Positions 10,559 through 21,727 are shown, counted from the stretch's first letter. The stretch: DNA of 64,000 nucleotides from Bacteroidota bacterium (GCA_027619415.1 JAQCFO010000002.1:62001-126000), one strand, 5' to 3'. Numbers and translations are program-made. The notes: a model not told the origin generated them from the sequence alone.

Positions 10559-11872
10559 ATGGAAGGAAAAACAATATTATTGAAAGAATTTCTTAACCTC
10601 TTCTCAAACTTCAGAGCCCTTAGATTGTTGGCCCTTAACCTAGCGTTATTATTAGCCACTTCTTTAAGCATTTCATCTCAAGAAATTGATATTTCAAAAG
10701 GAAAAAGTTTATTTAACGCGAACTGTGCTTCATGTCATAAACTAAATAAAAAATTAATTGGACCTGCTTTAAAAGGTGTTTCAAGTAAATATGAAAAGGA
10801 GTGGTTGTATTCCTGGATAAAAAACAGTGCTGCTCTAATTAAATCTGGAGATGATCAAGCTGTTGCTATTTATGAAGAGTATGATAAAGTAGCTATGAAT
10901 TCGTTCCCTCAATTATCTAATGAGGATATGGATAATATTCTGGAATACACTGATTATACTCCGCCAGCTGCAATTGCTAGTTCTGCAGGGAACTCTAGTA
11001 ACGTTAATCAAAGTAGTTCATCTTCTTTTACAAATGACTTAGTGCTTGTTCTACTTTTATTAGTTCTGGCTGTATTAGTAACAATGTTGTTTTTAGTGAC
11101 AAAAACTTTAAAAAGATTAGCTTCAGATAAAGGAATTGAGATAAATGAAAAAAAATCTTCAGGGACTCCTATTTGGGAGAGGTTTATTAAAAATCAATTT
11201 TTAGTATTTGTATCTGTTATTTTATTACTTCTGTCTAGTGCTTATTTTGCTTATGGATATTTTATGCAAATTGGTGTTGATCAGGGTTATATGCCTGTTC
11301 AACCCATTCATTATTCTCATAAAATTCATGCTGGAGAAAATGAAATAGAATGTCAGTACTGTCATTCATCAGCTAGAATTTCAAAACATTCTGGAATTCC
11401 TTCTCTTAATGTTTGTATGAATTGCCATGAAAATATTGCAGATTATAACGGAGAAGAAGATTTAGAAAAAGGCTATACCAAAGATTTTTATACTAACGAA
11501 ATTAAAAAGCTATACAAAGCTGTCGGTTGGGACGAAACCACACTATCTTACACTGGAGATACTGAGCCGGTAAAGTGGGTTAGAATACACAATTTACCTG
11601 ATTTCGTTTATTTTAATCACTCACAGCACGTAACTGTTGCTGGAATTGAATGTCAAAAATGTCATGGTCCAGTTGAGGAAATGGAAATACTTTATCAGTA
11701 TTCTCCTTTAACAATGGGCTGGTGCATTAATTGTCATAGAGAGTCTAATATTAAGGTTAAAGACAATGATTATTACACTAAGATACATGAAGAATTGTCT
11801 AAAAAATATGGGGTTGAAGAATTGACTGCTGCTCAAATGGGTGGTTTAGAATGTGGAAAATGTCATTATTAA
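10559..11872 (+). CDS. actA: Alternative complex III multiheme cytochrome ActA (fused N-terminal monoheme domain)
   Basis: Six CxxCH motifs (CASCH, CQYCH, CMNCH, CQKCH, CINCH, CGKCH), TM region, first in an actABCDEF order. Confidence 0.9.
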   Translation: MEGKTILLKEFLNLFSNFRALRLLALNLALLLATSLSISSQEIDISKGKSLFNANCASCHKLNKKLIGPALKGVSSKYEKEWLYSWIKNSAALIKSGDDQAVAIYEEYDKVAMNSFPQLSNEDMDNILEYTDYTPPAAIASSAGNSSNVNQSSSSSFTNDLVLVLLLLVLAVLVTMLFLVTKTLKRLASDKGIEINEKKSSGTPIWERFIKNQFLVFVSVILLLLSSAYFAYGYFMQIGVDQGYMPVQPIHYSHKIHAGENEIECQYCHSSARISKHSGIPSLNVCMNCHENIADYNGEEDLEKGYTKDFYTNEIKKLYKAVGWDETTLSYTGDTEPVKWVRIHNLPDFVYFNHSQHVTVAGIECQKCHGPVEEMEILYQYSPLTMGWCINCHRESNIKVKDNDYYTKIHEELSKKYGVEELTAAQMGGLECGKCHY

Positions 11873-11889
11873 ATCAATATAAATATTAA

Positions 11890-14800
11890 ATGGGGAGCCA
11901 TAAAAAATATTGGAAAAGTGAACTAGAATTATCGGAAGATAATTCAATAGTTGAGAACCTTAAAAACAATGAGTTTGCAAGCGAATTACCTGTTGATAAT
12001 TTTTTAGAAGATAAAAACACTCTTCAAGATACAAGCACTAATAGAAGAGACTTTTTAAAGTATCTTGGGTTTAGTACAGCTGCAGCCACTTTAGCTAGTT
12101 GTGAAGGTCCAGTACATAAATCAATTCCATATGTTGTTCAGCCAGAACAAATTAGACCAGGAATTTCAAATTTTTATGCTACTTCAATTTCAGATGGATT
12201 TGATTTTGCAAATGTTCTTGTAAAAACCAGAGAAGGGAGACCTATAAAGATCGAAAAAAATTCTAAATCTGAAAGTCATGGTCCTAATGCTAGGGTTCAT
12301 GCTTCGGTATTATCAATGTATGATAGTTCTAGAATTCAAGGTCCAACAATGGATGGCCAAAATGTTAGTTGGGAACAATTTAATTTGAATATTTCTGCTC
12401 AATTAAAATTAATGAGTACTTCAAATAAAAAAGTTGTGTTGTTAACTCAAACTTTTTCCAGCCCAACGACTGATTTAATTATCGAGCAATTCATTAGTAA
12501 TTTTCCAAATATTAAGCATGTTGTTTATGATACTATTTCTGAATCTAAAGCTTTAGATGCATTTGAACTTAGCTATAACGTAAGAGCTCTTCCAACTTAT
12601 GATTTTTCTAAAGCGGATGTTATTGTTTCTGTTGGGGCTGATATTTTAGGGGATTGGCAAGGCGGAGGTTTTAGTTCAGGATATTCTAAATCTAGAATCC
12701 CTAAAAAAGGAAAAATGTCTAAACATTTTCAAATAGAGGCTAATATGTCTCTTTCTGGAGCAAATGCAGATGTTAGAATTCCTTTAAAGCCTTCAGCCCA
12801 AAAGAAAGCGCTATTAAAAATATATGAATATATTTCTGGAGAAAACACAAATGTTTCAGTTGATGAAAAATTAGATAAAAAATTAAAATCTATTGCTTAC
12901 AGTCTAAAAAAATCTGCAGGCAAAGGAGTTTTTGTCACTGGAATTGATGATGTTGACGCACAAGTTTTAGCCCTTAAAATAAATCAACTTATTAATAGTG
13001 AAGTAATAAACACCAGTAAGCTTAATTTGACCAGACAAGGGGATGATAAAAAAGTTTCACAACTGGTAAGAGATATCTCTAATAATAAAATTGACGGCTT
13101 GATTATGGCTGGAGTAAATCCTTGCTATACTCTATCAAATTTTAAAGAATTTAATGACGCATTAAAATCACTTGATTTCTCGGTTTGTTTCTCAATGAAC
13201 AATAATGAAACTGCAATTTTGTCCAAGTGGGTAGCGGCAACTCCTCATTATTTAGAATCCTGGGGTGATGTTGAAATGAAATCTGGGGATTTTAGTTTAG
13301 TTCAACCTACAATTAAACCGCTCTTTGATACTCGACAATTTCAAGAAGTTTTGTTAAACTGGTCAGAAATTTCTAGTTCATTTTATGATGAACTTAAGTC
13401 TAACTGGAATAAAACTATTTTAAAAGGTTTATCATGGAATCAAGCGTTACATGATGGAGTTTTTTCTAAAAACAAACCTTCTAATAGATCTTTTGTAAAA
13501 TTAGATTTATCTTCTAGAATAAGTAAACTTAACGATCCTAATATAGGAGATTTTGAATTGACTCTTTATTCGAAAATCTCAATGGGTGATGGAAGTCAAG
13601 CTAACAATCCTTGGCTTCAAGAAATGCCTGATCCGATCACTAGAGTGTCTTGGGATAATTACTTAACAGTTTCAAAATCTGACGCTAAAAAATTAGGATT
13701 AAAAAACATCAATGAATCTAATGGTGCTTTAAATAGTAATTACGCTAACGTTAAAGTTGATGGTAGTTCGCTAAAAATCCCCGTAGTTATTCAACCAGGC
13801 CAAGCTAAAGGTTCGGTTGGTCTTTCTTTTGGATACGGAAGAAGTAACGGAGTTAAAAGCGAGTTGCAAACTGGCGTAAATGGATATGATTTATATAAAG
13901 ATTTTGTAAATGTTCAAAATGTTTCCATCGAGTCTGTTAATGAAACTCATGAATTTGCTTGTGTTCAATTACACAACACGTTAATGGGACGAGGAGATAT
14001 TATAAAAGAAACAACTTTAGAAATTTTTAACACAAAAAAATCTAGTGAATGGAATCATGTTCCTCAAGTGTCTCTAAATCATATTGAAACACCAGTTACA
14101 TCTCCTGATGTTGATATATGGAATGAATTTGACAGATCAATTGGGCACCACTTTAACCTCTCAATTGATTTAAATGGTTGCACCGGATGCGGAGCTTGCG
14201 TTATAGCTTGTCATGCAGAAAATAATGTGCCTGTAGTTGGAAAAAGTGAAGTAAGAAGATCAAGAGATATGCATTGGCTTAGAATAGACAGGTATTATTC
14301 TTCTCAAGAATCATTTTCAGAAGACAATGAGACTAAAGACAATATTAGCGGAATAAAAGAATCGATTTCTGTTTTTGGAGAAATGGAAAATCCTTCTGAA
14401 AACCCACAGGTTGCTTTTCAACCTGTCATGTGCCAACATTGTAATCATGCTCCTTGCGAAACGGTATGTCCAGTAGCTGCTACTACACATAGTAGACAAG
14501 GTCAAAACCATATGGCTTATAACAGGTGTGTTGGAACAAGGTATTGTGCAAACAATTGCCCATATAAAGTTCGAAGATTTAATTGGTTCCTTTATAGTGA
14601 TAATAACGAATTTGACTTCAACATGAATGATGATTTAGGTAAAATGGTACTTAACCCAGATGTTGTTGTAAGATCGAGGGGTGTTATGGAAAAATGTTCT
14701 ATGTGTATTCAGAAAACACAAAAAACAATTTTAGACGCTAAGCTAGATGGTAGAGTTATTAAAGATGGAGAATTTCAAACGGCTTGTTCCTCAGCATGTG

Positions 14801-14946
14801 ATTCTGGAGCGATAGTTTTTGGAGATATTAATGACAAAGAAAGTGAAGTTTTAAAACTAAAAGAAGATGATAGAATGTATCATCTTTTAGAGAGTGTTGG
14901 TACAAAACCAAATGTTGTGTATCAGGTAAAAGTTAGAAACACGTAA
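11890..14946 (+). CDS. actB: Alternative complex III ActB, TAT-variant molybdopterin-like/4Fe-4S ferredoxin fusion
   Basis: RRDFLKYLGFSTAAATLASCEGP; ferredoxin cysteine clusters CTGCGACVIACHAENN, CQHCNHAPCETVCPVAA, CVGTRYCANNCPYKVRRFNW, CSMCIQKTQ. Confidence 0.93.
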   Translation: MGSHKKYWKSELELSEDNSIVENLKNNEFASELPVDNFLEDKNTLQDTSTNRRDFLKYLGFSTAAATLASCEGPVHKSIPYVVQPEQIRPGISNFYATSISDGFDFANVLVKTREGRPIKIEKNSKSESHGPNARVHASVLSMYDSSRIQGPTMDGQNVSWEQFNLNISAQLKLMSTSNKKVVLLTQTFSSPTTDLIIEQFISNFPNIKHVVYDTISESKALDAFELSYNVRALPTYDFSKADVIVSVGADILGDWQGGGFSSGYSKSRIPKKGKMSKHFQIEANMSLSGANADVRIPLKPSAQKKALLKIYEYISGENTNVSVDEKLDKKLKSIAYSLKKSAGKGVFVTGIDDVDAQVLALKINQLINSEVINTSKLNLTRQGDDKKVSQLVRDISNNKIDGLIMAGVNPCYTLSNFKEFNDALKSLDFSVCFSMNNNETAILSKWVAATPHYLESWGDVEMKSGDFSLVQPTIKPLFDTRQFQEVLLNWSEISSSFYDELKSNWNKTILKGLSWNQALHDGVFSKNKPSNRSFVKLDLSSRISKLNDPNIGDFELTLYSKISMGDGSQANNPWLQEMPDPITRVSWDNYLTVSKSDAKKLGLKNINESNGALNSNYANVKVDGSSLKIPVVIQPGQAKGSVGLSFGYGRSNGVKSELQTGVNGYDLYKDFVNVQNVSIESVNETHEFACVQLHNTLMGRGDIIKETTLEIFNTKKSSEWNHVPQVSLNHIETPVTSPDVDIWNEFDRSIGHHFNLSIDLNGCTGCGACVIACHAENNVPVVGKSEVRRSRDMHWLRIDRYYSSQESFSEDNETKDNISGIKESISVFGEMENPSENPQVAFQPVMCQHCNHAPCETVCPVAATTHSRQGQNHMAYNRCVGTRYCANNCPYKVRRFNWFLYSDNNEFDFNMNDDLGKMVLNPDVVVRSRGVMEKCSMCIQKTQKTILDAKLDGRVIKDGEFQTACSSACDSGAIVFGDINDKESEVLKLKEDDRMYHLLESVGTKPNVVYQVKVRNT

Positions 14947-14963
14947 AAAGATAAAATAATTAT

Positions 14964-16349
14964 ATGTCATCTCATTACGAAGCACCTATTAGAAAGCCTT
15001 TAGTAACTGGCAACAAGTCATATCATGATGTTTCAGTTGACATTTCTGCTGCTGTTGAAGGAAAAGCTAATAAACAATGGTGGATAGTTTTTTCAATTGC
15101 ATTAGTTGCATTTTTATGGGGCTTAGGATGTATGATTTATACTATTTCGACAGGAATTGGAGTCTGGGGGTTGAATAAAACAGTTGGCTGGGCATGGGAT
15201 ATTACAAATTTTGTATGGTGGATTGGTATTGGACACGCTGGCACACTTATTTCAGCCGTATTATTATTATTTAGACAAAAATGGAGAATGGCTATTAATA
15301 GATCTGCTGAAGCCATGACTATTTTTTCTGTTATGCAAGCAGGATTATTTCCTATAATTCACATGGGAAGACCATGGCTTGGATATTGGGTTCTTCCTAT
15401 TCCGAATGCCTACGGCTCGTTGTGGGTTAACTTTAATTCTCCATTACTTTGGGATGTTTTCGCAATATCAACGTATTTATCAGTCTCACTAGTTTTTTGG
15501 TGGACAGGACTACTACCCGATTTTGCAATGATTAGAGATAGAGCTGTTAAGCCATTTCAAAAGAAAATTTACAGTTTGGTAAGTTTTGGTTGGACTGGAA
15601 GAGCAAAAGATTGGCAAAGATTTGAAGAGGTTTCATTGGTGTTAGCAGGATTAGCAACCCCTTTAGTTTTGTCTGTTCACACAATAGTATCCTTTGATTT
15701 TGCTACTTCTGTTATACCAGGTTGGCATACTACAATTTTTCCGCCATATTTTGTAGCTGGAGCTATTTTTTCAGGCTTTGCAATGGTAAATACTTTGTTA
15801 ATTATAATGAGAAAGGTTTCAAATTTAGAAAACTATATAACTGTCCAGCACATAGAGTTAATGAATATTGTAATTATGATTACAGGGTCTATTGTTGGTA
15901 CAGCCTATATCACAGAGTTATTTATGGCTTGGTATTCTGGAGTAGAATATGAACAATATGCCTTTTTAAATAGAGCTACTGGTCCTTATTGGTGGGCTTA
16001 TTTGTCTATGATGACTTGTAATGTATTTTCTCCACAATTAATGTGGATTAAAAAACTTAGAACCAGTATTTTATTTTCATTTTTTATATCAATAGTTGTA
16101 AATATCGGAATGTGGTTTGAAAGATTTGTCATTATAGTTACATCTCTTCATAGAGATTATTTACCATCATCATGGACAATGTTTACTCCTACATTTGTTG
16201 ATATAGGAATTTTTATAGGTACAATTGGATTCTTTTTTGTGTTGTTCTTACTTTACGCAAGAACATTCCCTGTAATAGCTCAAGCTGAAGTAAAAACTAT
16301 TTTAAAAACGTCAGGAGATAATTATAAAAAATTAAGAGATAAAAAATAA
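14964..16349 (+). CDS. actC: Alternative complex III ActC, NrfD-like polytopic subunit
   Basis: NrfD/PsrC-like TM protein (GIGHAGTLISAVLLLFRQKWRMAINRSAEAMTIF). Confidence 0.93.
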   Translation: MSSHYEAPIRKPLVTGNKSYHDVSVDISAAVEGKANKQWWIVFSIALVAFLWGLGCMIYTISTGIGVWGLNKTVGWAWDITNFVWWIGIGHAGTLISAVLLLFRQKWRMAINRSAEAMTIFSVMQAGLFPIIHMGRPWLGYWVLPIPNAYGSLWVNFNSPLLWDVFAISTYLSVSLVFWWTGLLPDFAMIRDRAVKPFQKKIYSLVSFGWTGRAKDWQRFEEVSLVLAGLATPLVLSVHTIVSFDFATSVIPGWHTTIFPPYFVAGAIFSGFAMVNTLLIIMRKVSNLENYITVQHIELMNIVIMITGSIVGTAYITELFMAWYSGVEYEQYAFLNRATGPYWWAYLSMMTCNVFSPQLMWIKKLRTSILFSFFISIVVNIGMWFERFVIIVTSLHRDYLPSSWTMFTPTFVDIGIFIGTIGFFFVLFLLYARTFPVIAQAEVKTILKTSGDNYKKLRDKK

Positions 16350-16882
16350 TGTCTGAGAAAATTTTACATGCCGTGTATGATGACGATGACAAGCTTATAG
16401 AAGCGGTCAAAGAGATAAGAGCTTCTAATTATAAGATTGATGAAGTTTACACTCCATTTCCCGTGCATGGTCTAGATAAAGCTCTAGGACTTGAGCCTAC
16501 TAGATTAGCTATTCTGTCTTTTATATACGGTTGTATAGGTTTTGGTTTTGCCATTTTTATGATGAATTATATTATGATTGCAGACTGGCCTCAAAATATT
16601 GGTGGAAAACCTAGTTTTTCATTTTTAGAAAATATGCCATCTTTTGTCCCGATTATTTTCGAATTAACCGTGTTTTTTGCTGCTCATTTAATGGTTATTA
16701 CTTTTTATTTAAGAAGCAAATTATGGCCATTTAAAGATGCAGAAAATCCAATTCCAGAAACTACAGATGACAAGTTTTTGATTGAAATAAAATTTCATGA
16801 CGATGGAAAGGATTTAAAAGCTGTAGTTGAAAAAACAGATGTATTAGAGATTAGAGTAATTGAAAATAAAGATTCTAAGTAA
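16349..16882 (+). CDS. actD: Alternative complex III ActD (DUF3341)
   Basis: YDDDDKLIEAVKEIRASNYKIDEVYTPFPVHGLDKALGL. Confidence 0.92.
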   Translation: MSEKILHAVYDDDDKLIEAVKEIRASNYKIDEVYTPFPVHGLDKALGLEPTRLAILSFIYGCIGFGFAIFMMNYIMIADWPQNIGGKPSFSFLENMPSFVPIIFELTVFFAAHLMVITFYLRSKLWPFKDAENPIPETTDDKFLIEIKFHDDGKDLKAVVEKTDVLEIRVIENKDSK

Positions 16883-17433
16883 TGAAGAAATTAACTTTTT
16901 ATAGCTTAATGATAGTTTTTAGTCTTATGACTCTTTCATGCTTTGATAATTCAAAACCTAATTATCAATTTTTCCCAAACATGTATGAATCAGTAGGTTA
17001 TAGTACTTACGAACAGTCTGACGCTTTTGCTAATGGTATTGAAGCTCAGTTACCTGCTGAAGGAAGTATTCCAAGAGGTTGGGTTCCTTATGAGTACGAA
17101 GACACTAACGAAGGGTATGAATTAGCTAAAAATAATTTGATGTCTCCGTTAAAGCTTTCAGAAAAAAACATTAAAAAAGGAAAAGAGCTATACAATATAT
17201 ATTGTGCGGTTTGTCATGGTCCAAAAGGAGATGGACAGGGTATCCTTATGAAAAGAGAAAAATTTCTTGGCATACCTAGTTATTATGATAGGGATATAAC
17301 AGAAGGTAGTATTTACCATGTTTTAATGTATGGGAAAAATTTAATGGGTTCTCATGCAGGTCAAGTGAATTCTAATGAGAGATGGCAAATATCTCAATAT
17401 GTAATTAGTCTAAGAGAGAAATTAATAAAATAA
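16882..17433 (+). CDS. actE: Alternative complex III ActE, monoheme c-type cytochrome lipoprotein
   Basis: YNIYCAVCHGPKGDGQG; lipobox-like LSCF; operon context. Confidence 0.9.
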   Translation: MKKLTFYSLMIVFSLMTLSCFDNSKPNYQFFPNMYESVGYSTYEQSDAFANGIEAQLPAEGSIPRGWVPYEYEDTNEGYELAKNNLMSPLKLSEKNIKKGKELYNIYCAVCHGPKGDGQGILMKREKFLGIPSYYDRDITEGSIYHVLMYGKNLMGSHAGQVNSNERWQISQYVISLREKLIK

Positions 17434-17436
17434 TTA

Positions 17437-18795
17437 ATGTATAAGTTTACAAAAAATATTAAAATCTTTTCGCTTACCCTTATTTTTTTAGGCGCTCTTG
17501 GCCTTGGCTATGGATTTTATTCTGCTCCAAGTTCTGTAGAAGAGGCAAAAGAAATGGTTTCTAATTCACATGGTGATTCTCACGAAGAAGAATTCTTATC
17601 TCATGATGAAGATAAAAACAAAGACTCACATGAAAAAGAAGTAGCTCATTCTAATTCAACAGAACTAGGTTCTCATTCTTCCCCAGACTCTTCTCATGAT
17701 AAACACCTTTTAAATCAGTTACAAAATAGACCTTGGGCTGCATTATATGTCGCGGCATTATTTTTTATGATGCTTTCTTTAGGAACATTAGCTTTTTACG
17801 CTATACAAAGAGCGTCTCAGGCAGGTTGGTCGCCTATTTTATTTAGAGTAATGGAAGGTATAACAGCTTATCTTTTACCTGGAACTTTGATTATTTTGAT
17901 TATTTTAATTCTTTCATCAATGCATTTAAATCATTTGTTTGTTTGGATGGATCCTGAAGTGGTTGAGCATGATAAAATTATTCAAGCAAAATCAGGATAT
18001 TTAAACTCACCTTTTTTAATTGCTAGAGCTATTTTTTATATTTTAGGATGGAATCTTTACAGATATTATTCTCGTAAACTTTCATTAGCTCAAGATAATT
18101 CAAATGATATTTCAAATCATAAAAAGAACTTTCAGATATCGGCTGGGTTTTTAGCTTTCTTTATTGTCACTGAATCTATGATGTCTTGGGATTGGATAAT
18201 GTCTGTTGACCCACATTGGTTCAGTACATTATTTGGTTGGTACGTTTTTGCAAGTATGTTTGTGTCTGGAATTACAGTTATAGCTCTAGTCACTATTTAT
18301 TTAAAATCTAAAGGCTATTTAGAAAAAGTGAATCATAATCATATTCACGATTTAGGGAAATTTATGTTTGGAGTCAGTATTTTTTGGGCTTACTTATGGT
18401 TTTCTCAATTCATGCTTATTTGGTATGCTAATATTCCTGAAGAAGTAACTTATTTTATAACTAGAATAGAAGATTATAATTTACCTTTTTTCGGTATGAT
18501 AGCTTTAAATCTTATTTTCCCTTTCTTACTTCTTATGAATAGTGATTACAAAAGAGTTAATTGGTTTATTGTAATGACAGGAATTATCATTTTAATTGGC
18601 CATTACATTGATGTGTTTAACATGATTATGCCAGGCACGGTAGGAGATCAGTGGTTTATAGGTATTCCAGAAATATCAGGGATTTTATTTTTTAGCGGAT
18701 TATTTATTTATGTAGTTTTTAATAGTCTTTCAAAAGTTCCTTTAGAGCCATCAGGAGATCCCCTTATTAAAGAAAGCGAAAAATTTGAATATTAA
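17437..18795 (+). CDS. actF: Alternative complex III ActF, quinol:cytochrome c oxidoreductase membrane subunit
   Basis: Polytopic protein with SMMSWDWIMSVDPHWFSTLFGWYVFAS; His-rich N-terminal region. Confidence 0.9.
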   Translation: MYKFTKNIKIFSLTLIFLGALGLGYGFYSAPSSVEEAKEMVSNSHGDSHEEEFLSHDEDKNKDSHEKEVAHSNSTELGSHSSPDSSHDKHLLNQLQNRPWAALYVAALFFMMLSLGTLAFYAIQRASQAGWSPILFRVMEGITAYLLPGTLIILIILILSSMHLNHLFVWMDPEVVEHDKIIQAKSGYLNSPFLIARAIFYILGWNLYRYYSRKLSLAQDNSNDISNHKKNFQISAGFLAFFIVTESMMSWDWIMSVDPHWFSTLFGWYVFASMFVSGITVIALVTIYLKSKGYLEKVNHNHIHDLGKFMFGVSIFWAYLWFSQFMLIWYANIPEEVTYFITRIEDYNLPFFGMIALNLIFPFLLLMNSDYKRVNWFIVMTGIIILIGHYIDVFNMIMPGTVGDQWFIGIPEISGILFFSGLFIYVVFNSLSKVPLEPSGDPLIKESEKFEY

Positions 18796-18804
18796 TTTTT
18801 TTAA

Positions 18805-19881
18805 ATGACAGTATTACTAACAATAACAATTCTAATTTTAACTAGTGTAGCTATCTGGCAGATCACCAAAATATTTGAATTGTCCCAAATGGGATTAAAA
18901 AAAGACGATTCACAGATAGCAACTGATAAAGACAATGACCTTCATGGAAAGTTAATGTTTGCTTTTTTAGTTTTTATATATCTTGTTACGATATATTGTT
19001 TTTGGGCTTATTCTAAGGTTCTTCTTCCTGAGTCAGCTTCTGAACATGGAACTGAATACGATACATTACTTTGGGTTTCTTTTGCAATAATTTTATTTGC
19101 ACAAACACTAACTCAGGCTGTTTTACACTACTTTGCTTTTAAATATAGAGGCATCAATAATAGAAAAGCTTACTTTTTTACTCATGATAATAAATTAGAA
19201 TTGGTTTGGACGGTTATTCCCGCTATTGTTTTTTTTGTTTTAATTATATATGGAATGATTACTTGGGGGCAAATCATGAATTTTAATGAAGAAGATGAAG
19301 ATGCATTAGTAATTGAATTATATGCTCAACAGTGGAATTGGAAAGCAAGATACGGAGGAGAGGATAATGTTTTAGGAGACGCTAATGTTAGATTTTTAAA
19401 TGATTTTGACGGAAAAAATGCTGTTGGAATTGACTCTTCTGATCCAAATGGAATGGATGACTTTGTTGTTACTCAAGAATTTCATTTACCTGTTAATAGA
19501 AAGGTGATTTTTAAAATGAGATCTCAAGATGTTCTTCATTCAGCGTATATGCCTCACTTTAGGGCTCAAATGAACTGTGTTCCTGGAATGATTACAGAAT
19601 TTTCTTTTACACCTACAATTACTACTGAAGAAATGAGAGGCAATTCTGATGTAGTGGCTAAGGTTAATAGAATTAATAAAATTAGATATGATAAAAGTCA
19701 GGAGCTAATTTCTAATGGTGATGAAGCTCTAGATTCTTATCAATTTGACTACTTATTATTGTGTGCAAAAATCTGTGGAACTTCCCACTATAATATGCAA
19801 ATGAAAATAGTGGTAGAGTCTGAAAAAGATTATAATAAATGGAAAGCTCAACAGCAAACATTTTCTGAAATAATTCAATAA
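18805..19881 (+). CDS. coxB: Cytochrome c oxidase subunit II
   Basis: LELVWTVIPAIVF; CuA site region DVLHSAYMPHFRAQMNCVPGM...LLCAKICGTSHYNMQ. Confidence 0.95.
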   Translation: MTVLLTITILILTSVAIWQITKIFELSQMGLKKDDSQIATDKDNDLHGKLMFAFLVFIYLVTIYCFWAYSKVLLPESASEHGTEYDTLLWVSFAIILFAQTLTQAVLHYFAFKYRGINNRKAYFFTHDNKLELVWTVIPAIVFFVLIIYGMITWGQIMNFNEEDEDALVIELYAQQWNWKARYGGEDNVLGDANVRFLNDFDGKNAVGIDSSDPNGMDDFVVTQEFHLPVNRKVIFKMRSQDVLHSAYMPHFRAQMNCVPGMITEFSFTPTITTEEMRGNSDVVAKVNRINKIRYDKSQELISNGDEALDSYQFDYLLLCAKICGTSHYNMQMKIVVESEKDYNKWKAQQQTFSEIIQ

Positions 19882-19887
19882 ATTAAT

Positions 19888-21684
19888 ATGTCAGTAGCTA
19901 CAAATATTTCTAATTCTGGTCATGATGAACATCATCATCATAAAGAAACTTTTATAACTAAATATATTTTTAGTCAAGACCATAAAATGATTGCTAAGCA
20001 ATATCTAATTGTTGGTGTATTGTTTATGGGATTTATTGGTGTTGCAATGTCATTATTATTTAGATTACAATTAGCTTGGCCTGAACAATCTTTCGCTGTA
20101 TTCGACATATTTTTAGGCGATTGGGCTCCTGAAGGAGTTATGGATCCTAACATTTACTTAGCCCTGGTTACCATTCATGGAACAATTATGGTCTTTTTTG
20201 TATTGACTGCAGGTCTTAGTGGGACATTTAGTAATTTATTAATTCCACTTCAAATTGGAGCTAGAGACATGGCTTCTGGGCTTTTAAACATGATTTCTTT
20301 TTGGTTATTTTTTCTTTCGAGCATGATAATGTTGGCTTCATTATTTGTTGAAGCTGGACCAGCTGCGGCAGGTTGGACAATTTATCCACCTTTAAGTGCT
20401 CTTCCGCAAGCACAACCAGGTTCTGGAATGGGAATGACCTTATGGCTAATATCTATGGCGATTTTCGTTGCCTCATCTTTATTAGGATCATTAAATTATA
20501 TAGTAACAGTTATTAATTTAAGAACTAAAGGAATGTCTATGTTTAGACTTCCTTTAACTATATGGGCATTTTTTGTAACTGCTATAATTGGCGTTATTTC
20601 ATTTCCTGTTTTATTATCTGCTGCTTTATTACTAATTATGGATAGAAGCTTTGGAACTTCTTTCTTTTTATCTGATATTTTTGTTCAAGGTGAAGTTTTG
20701 CATTATCAAGGAGGATCGCCAGTATTATTTGAACATTTATTTTGGTTCTTAGGTCACCCAGAAGTTTATATTGTTCTTTTGCCAGCACTTGGTATTACTT
20801 CTGAAATTATTGCTACTAATTCCCGAAAACCAATTTTTGGATATAGAGCAATGGTTGCTTCAATTTTGGCTATAGCATTTTTATCTACAGTTGTTTGGGG
20901 TCATCATATGTTTATTTCTGGAATGAATCCTTTTTTAGGTTCAGTTTTCACATTTACAACTCTTTTAATAGCTATACCTTCTGCTGTTAAGGCATTCAAT
21001 TATATAACCACTCTATGGAAAGGAAACCTTCAGTTTAATACTGGCATGCTTTTTTCAATTGGATTGGTTTCAACTTTTATTACTGGAGGTTTGACAGGAA
21101 TTATATTAGGAGATAGTACTTTAGATATTAATATTCACGACACATATTTTGTAGTGGCTCACTTTCACTTAGTAATGGGTGTATCGGCTTTATACGGATT
21201 ATTTGCCGGGATTTATCACTGGTTTCCAAAATTATTTGGAAGAATGATGAATAAAAATTTAGGTTATATTCACTTTTGGGTAACTGCAATTGCAGCTTAT
21301 GGAGTGTTTTTTCCTATGCATTTTATAGGGATGGCAGGACTGCCTAGAAGGTATTATACTAATACTGCTTTTCCTTATTTTGATGATTTGGCAAATATTA
21401 ATGTAGTAATTACAGTTTTTGCACTATTAGCTGGAGCAGCTCAATTAATATTTTTATATAATTTCATATCTAGTATGTTTTTCGGAAAAAAAGCAGAAAA
21501 AAATCCTTGGAAATCTACAACTTTAGAATGGACTGCCCCCGTTGAACACATGCATGGAAATTGGCCAGGTGAAATTCCGCATATTCATAGATGGGCATAT
21601 GACTATAGTAAGCCAGGTCATAAAGAAGATTTTGTCCCTCAGACTACTCCTATTGGCAAAAACGAAGTTGAAACGGAACATTAA
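19888..21684 (+). CDS. coxA: Cytochrome c oxidase subunit I
   Basis: WFLGHPEVYIVLLPALGI, VVWGHHMF, HDTYFVVAHFHLVMG. Confidence 0.98.
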   Translation: MSVATNISNSGHDEHHHHKETFITKYIFSQDHKMIAKQYLIVGVLFMGFIGVAMSLLFRLQLAWPEQSFAVFDIFLGDWAPEGVMDPNIYLALVTIHGTIMVFFVLTAGLSGTFSNLLIPLQIGARDMASGLLNMISFWLFFLSSMIMLASLFVEAGPAAAGWTIYPPLSALPQAQPGSGMGMTLWLISMAIFVASSLLGSLNYIVTVINLRTKGMSMFRLPLTIWAFFVTAIIGVISFPVLLSAALLLIMDRSFGTSFFLSDIFVQGEVLHYQGGSPVLFEHLFWFLGHPEVYIVLLPALGITSEIIATNSRKPIFGYRAMVASILAIAFLSTVVWGHHMFISGMNPFLGSVFTFTTLLIAIPSAVKAFNYITTLWKGNLQFNTGMLFSIGLVSTFITGGLTGIILGDSTLDINIHDTYFVVAHFHLVMGVSALYGLFAGIYHWFPKLFGRMMNKNLGYIHFWVTAIAAYGVFFPMHFIGMAGLPRRYYTNTAFPYFDDLANINVVITVFALLAGAAQLIFLYNFISSMFFGKKAEKNPWKSTTLEWTAPVEHMHGNWPGEIPHIHRWAYDYSKPGHKEDFVPQTTPIGKNEVETEH

Positions 21685-21727
21685 TATTATCTAACTTGTT
21701 TATTAAATAAGGGTTTGCCTTTTTGCT

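Noticed and set aside
14317-14511. Minus-strand ORF inside actB
   Set aside because: Antisense to conserved ferredoxin cysteine clusters of ActB; not a gene
15722-15952. Plus-strand ORF in another frame of actC
   Set aside because: Out-of-frame shadow of conserved NrfD-like coding sequence
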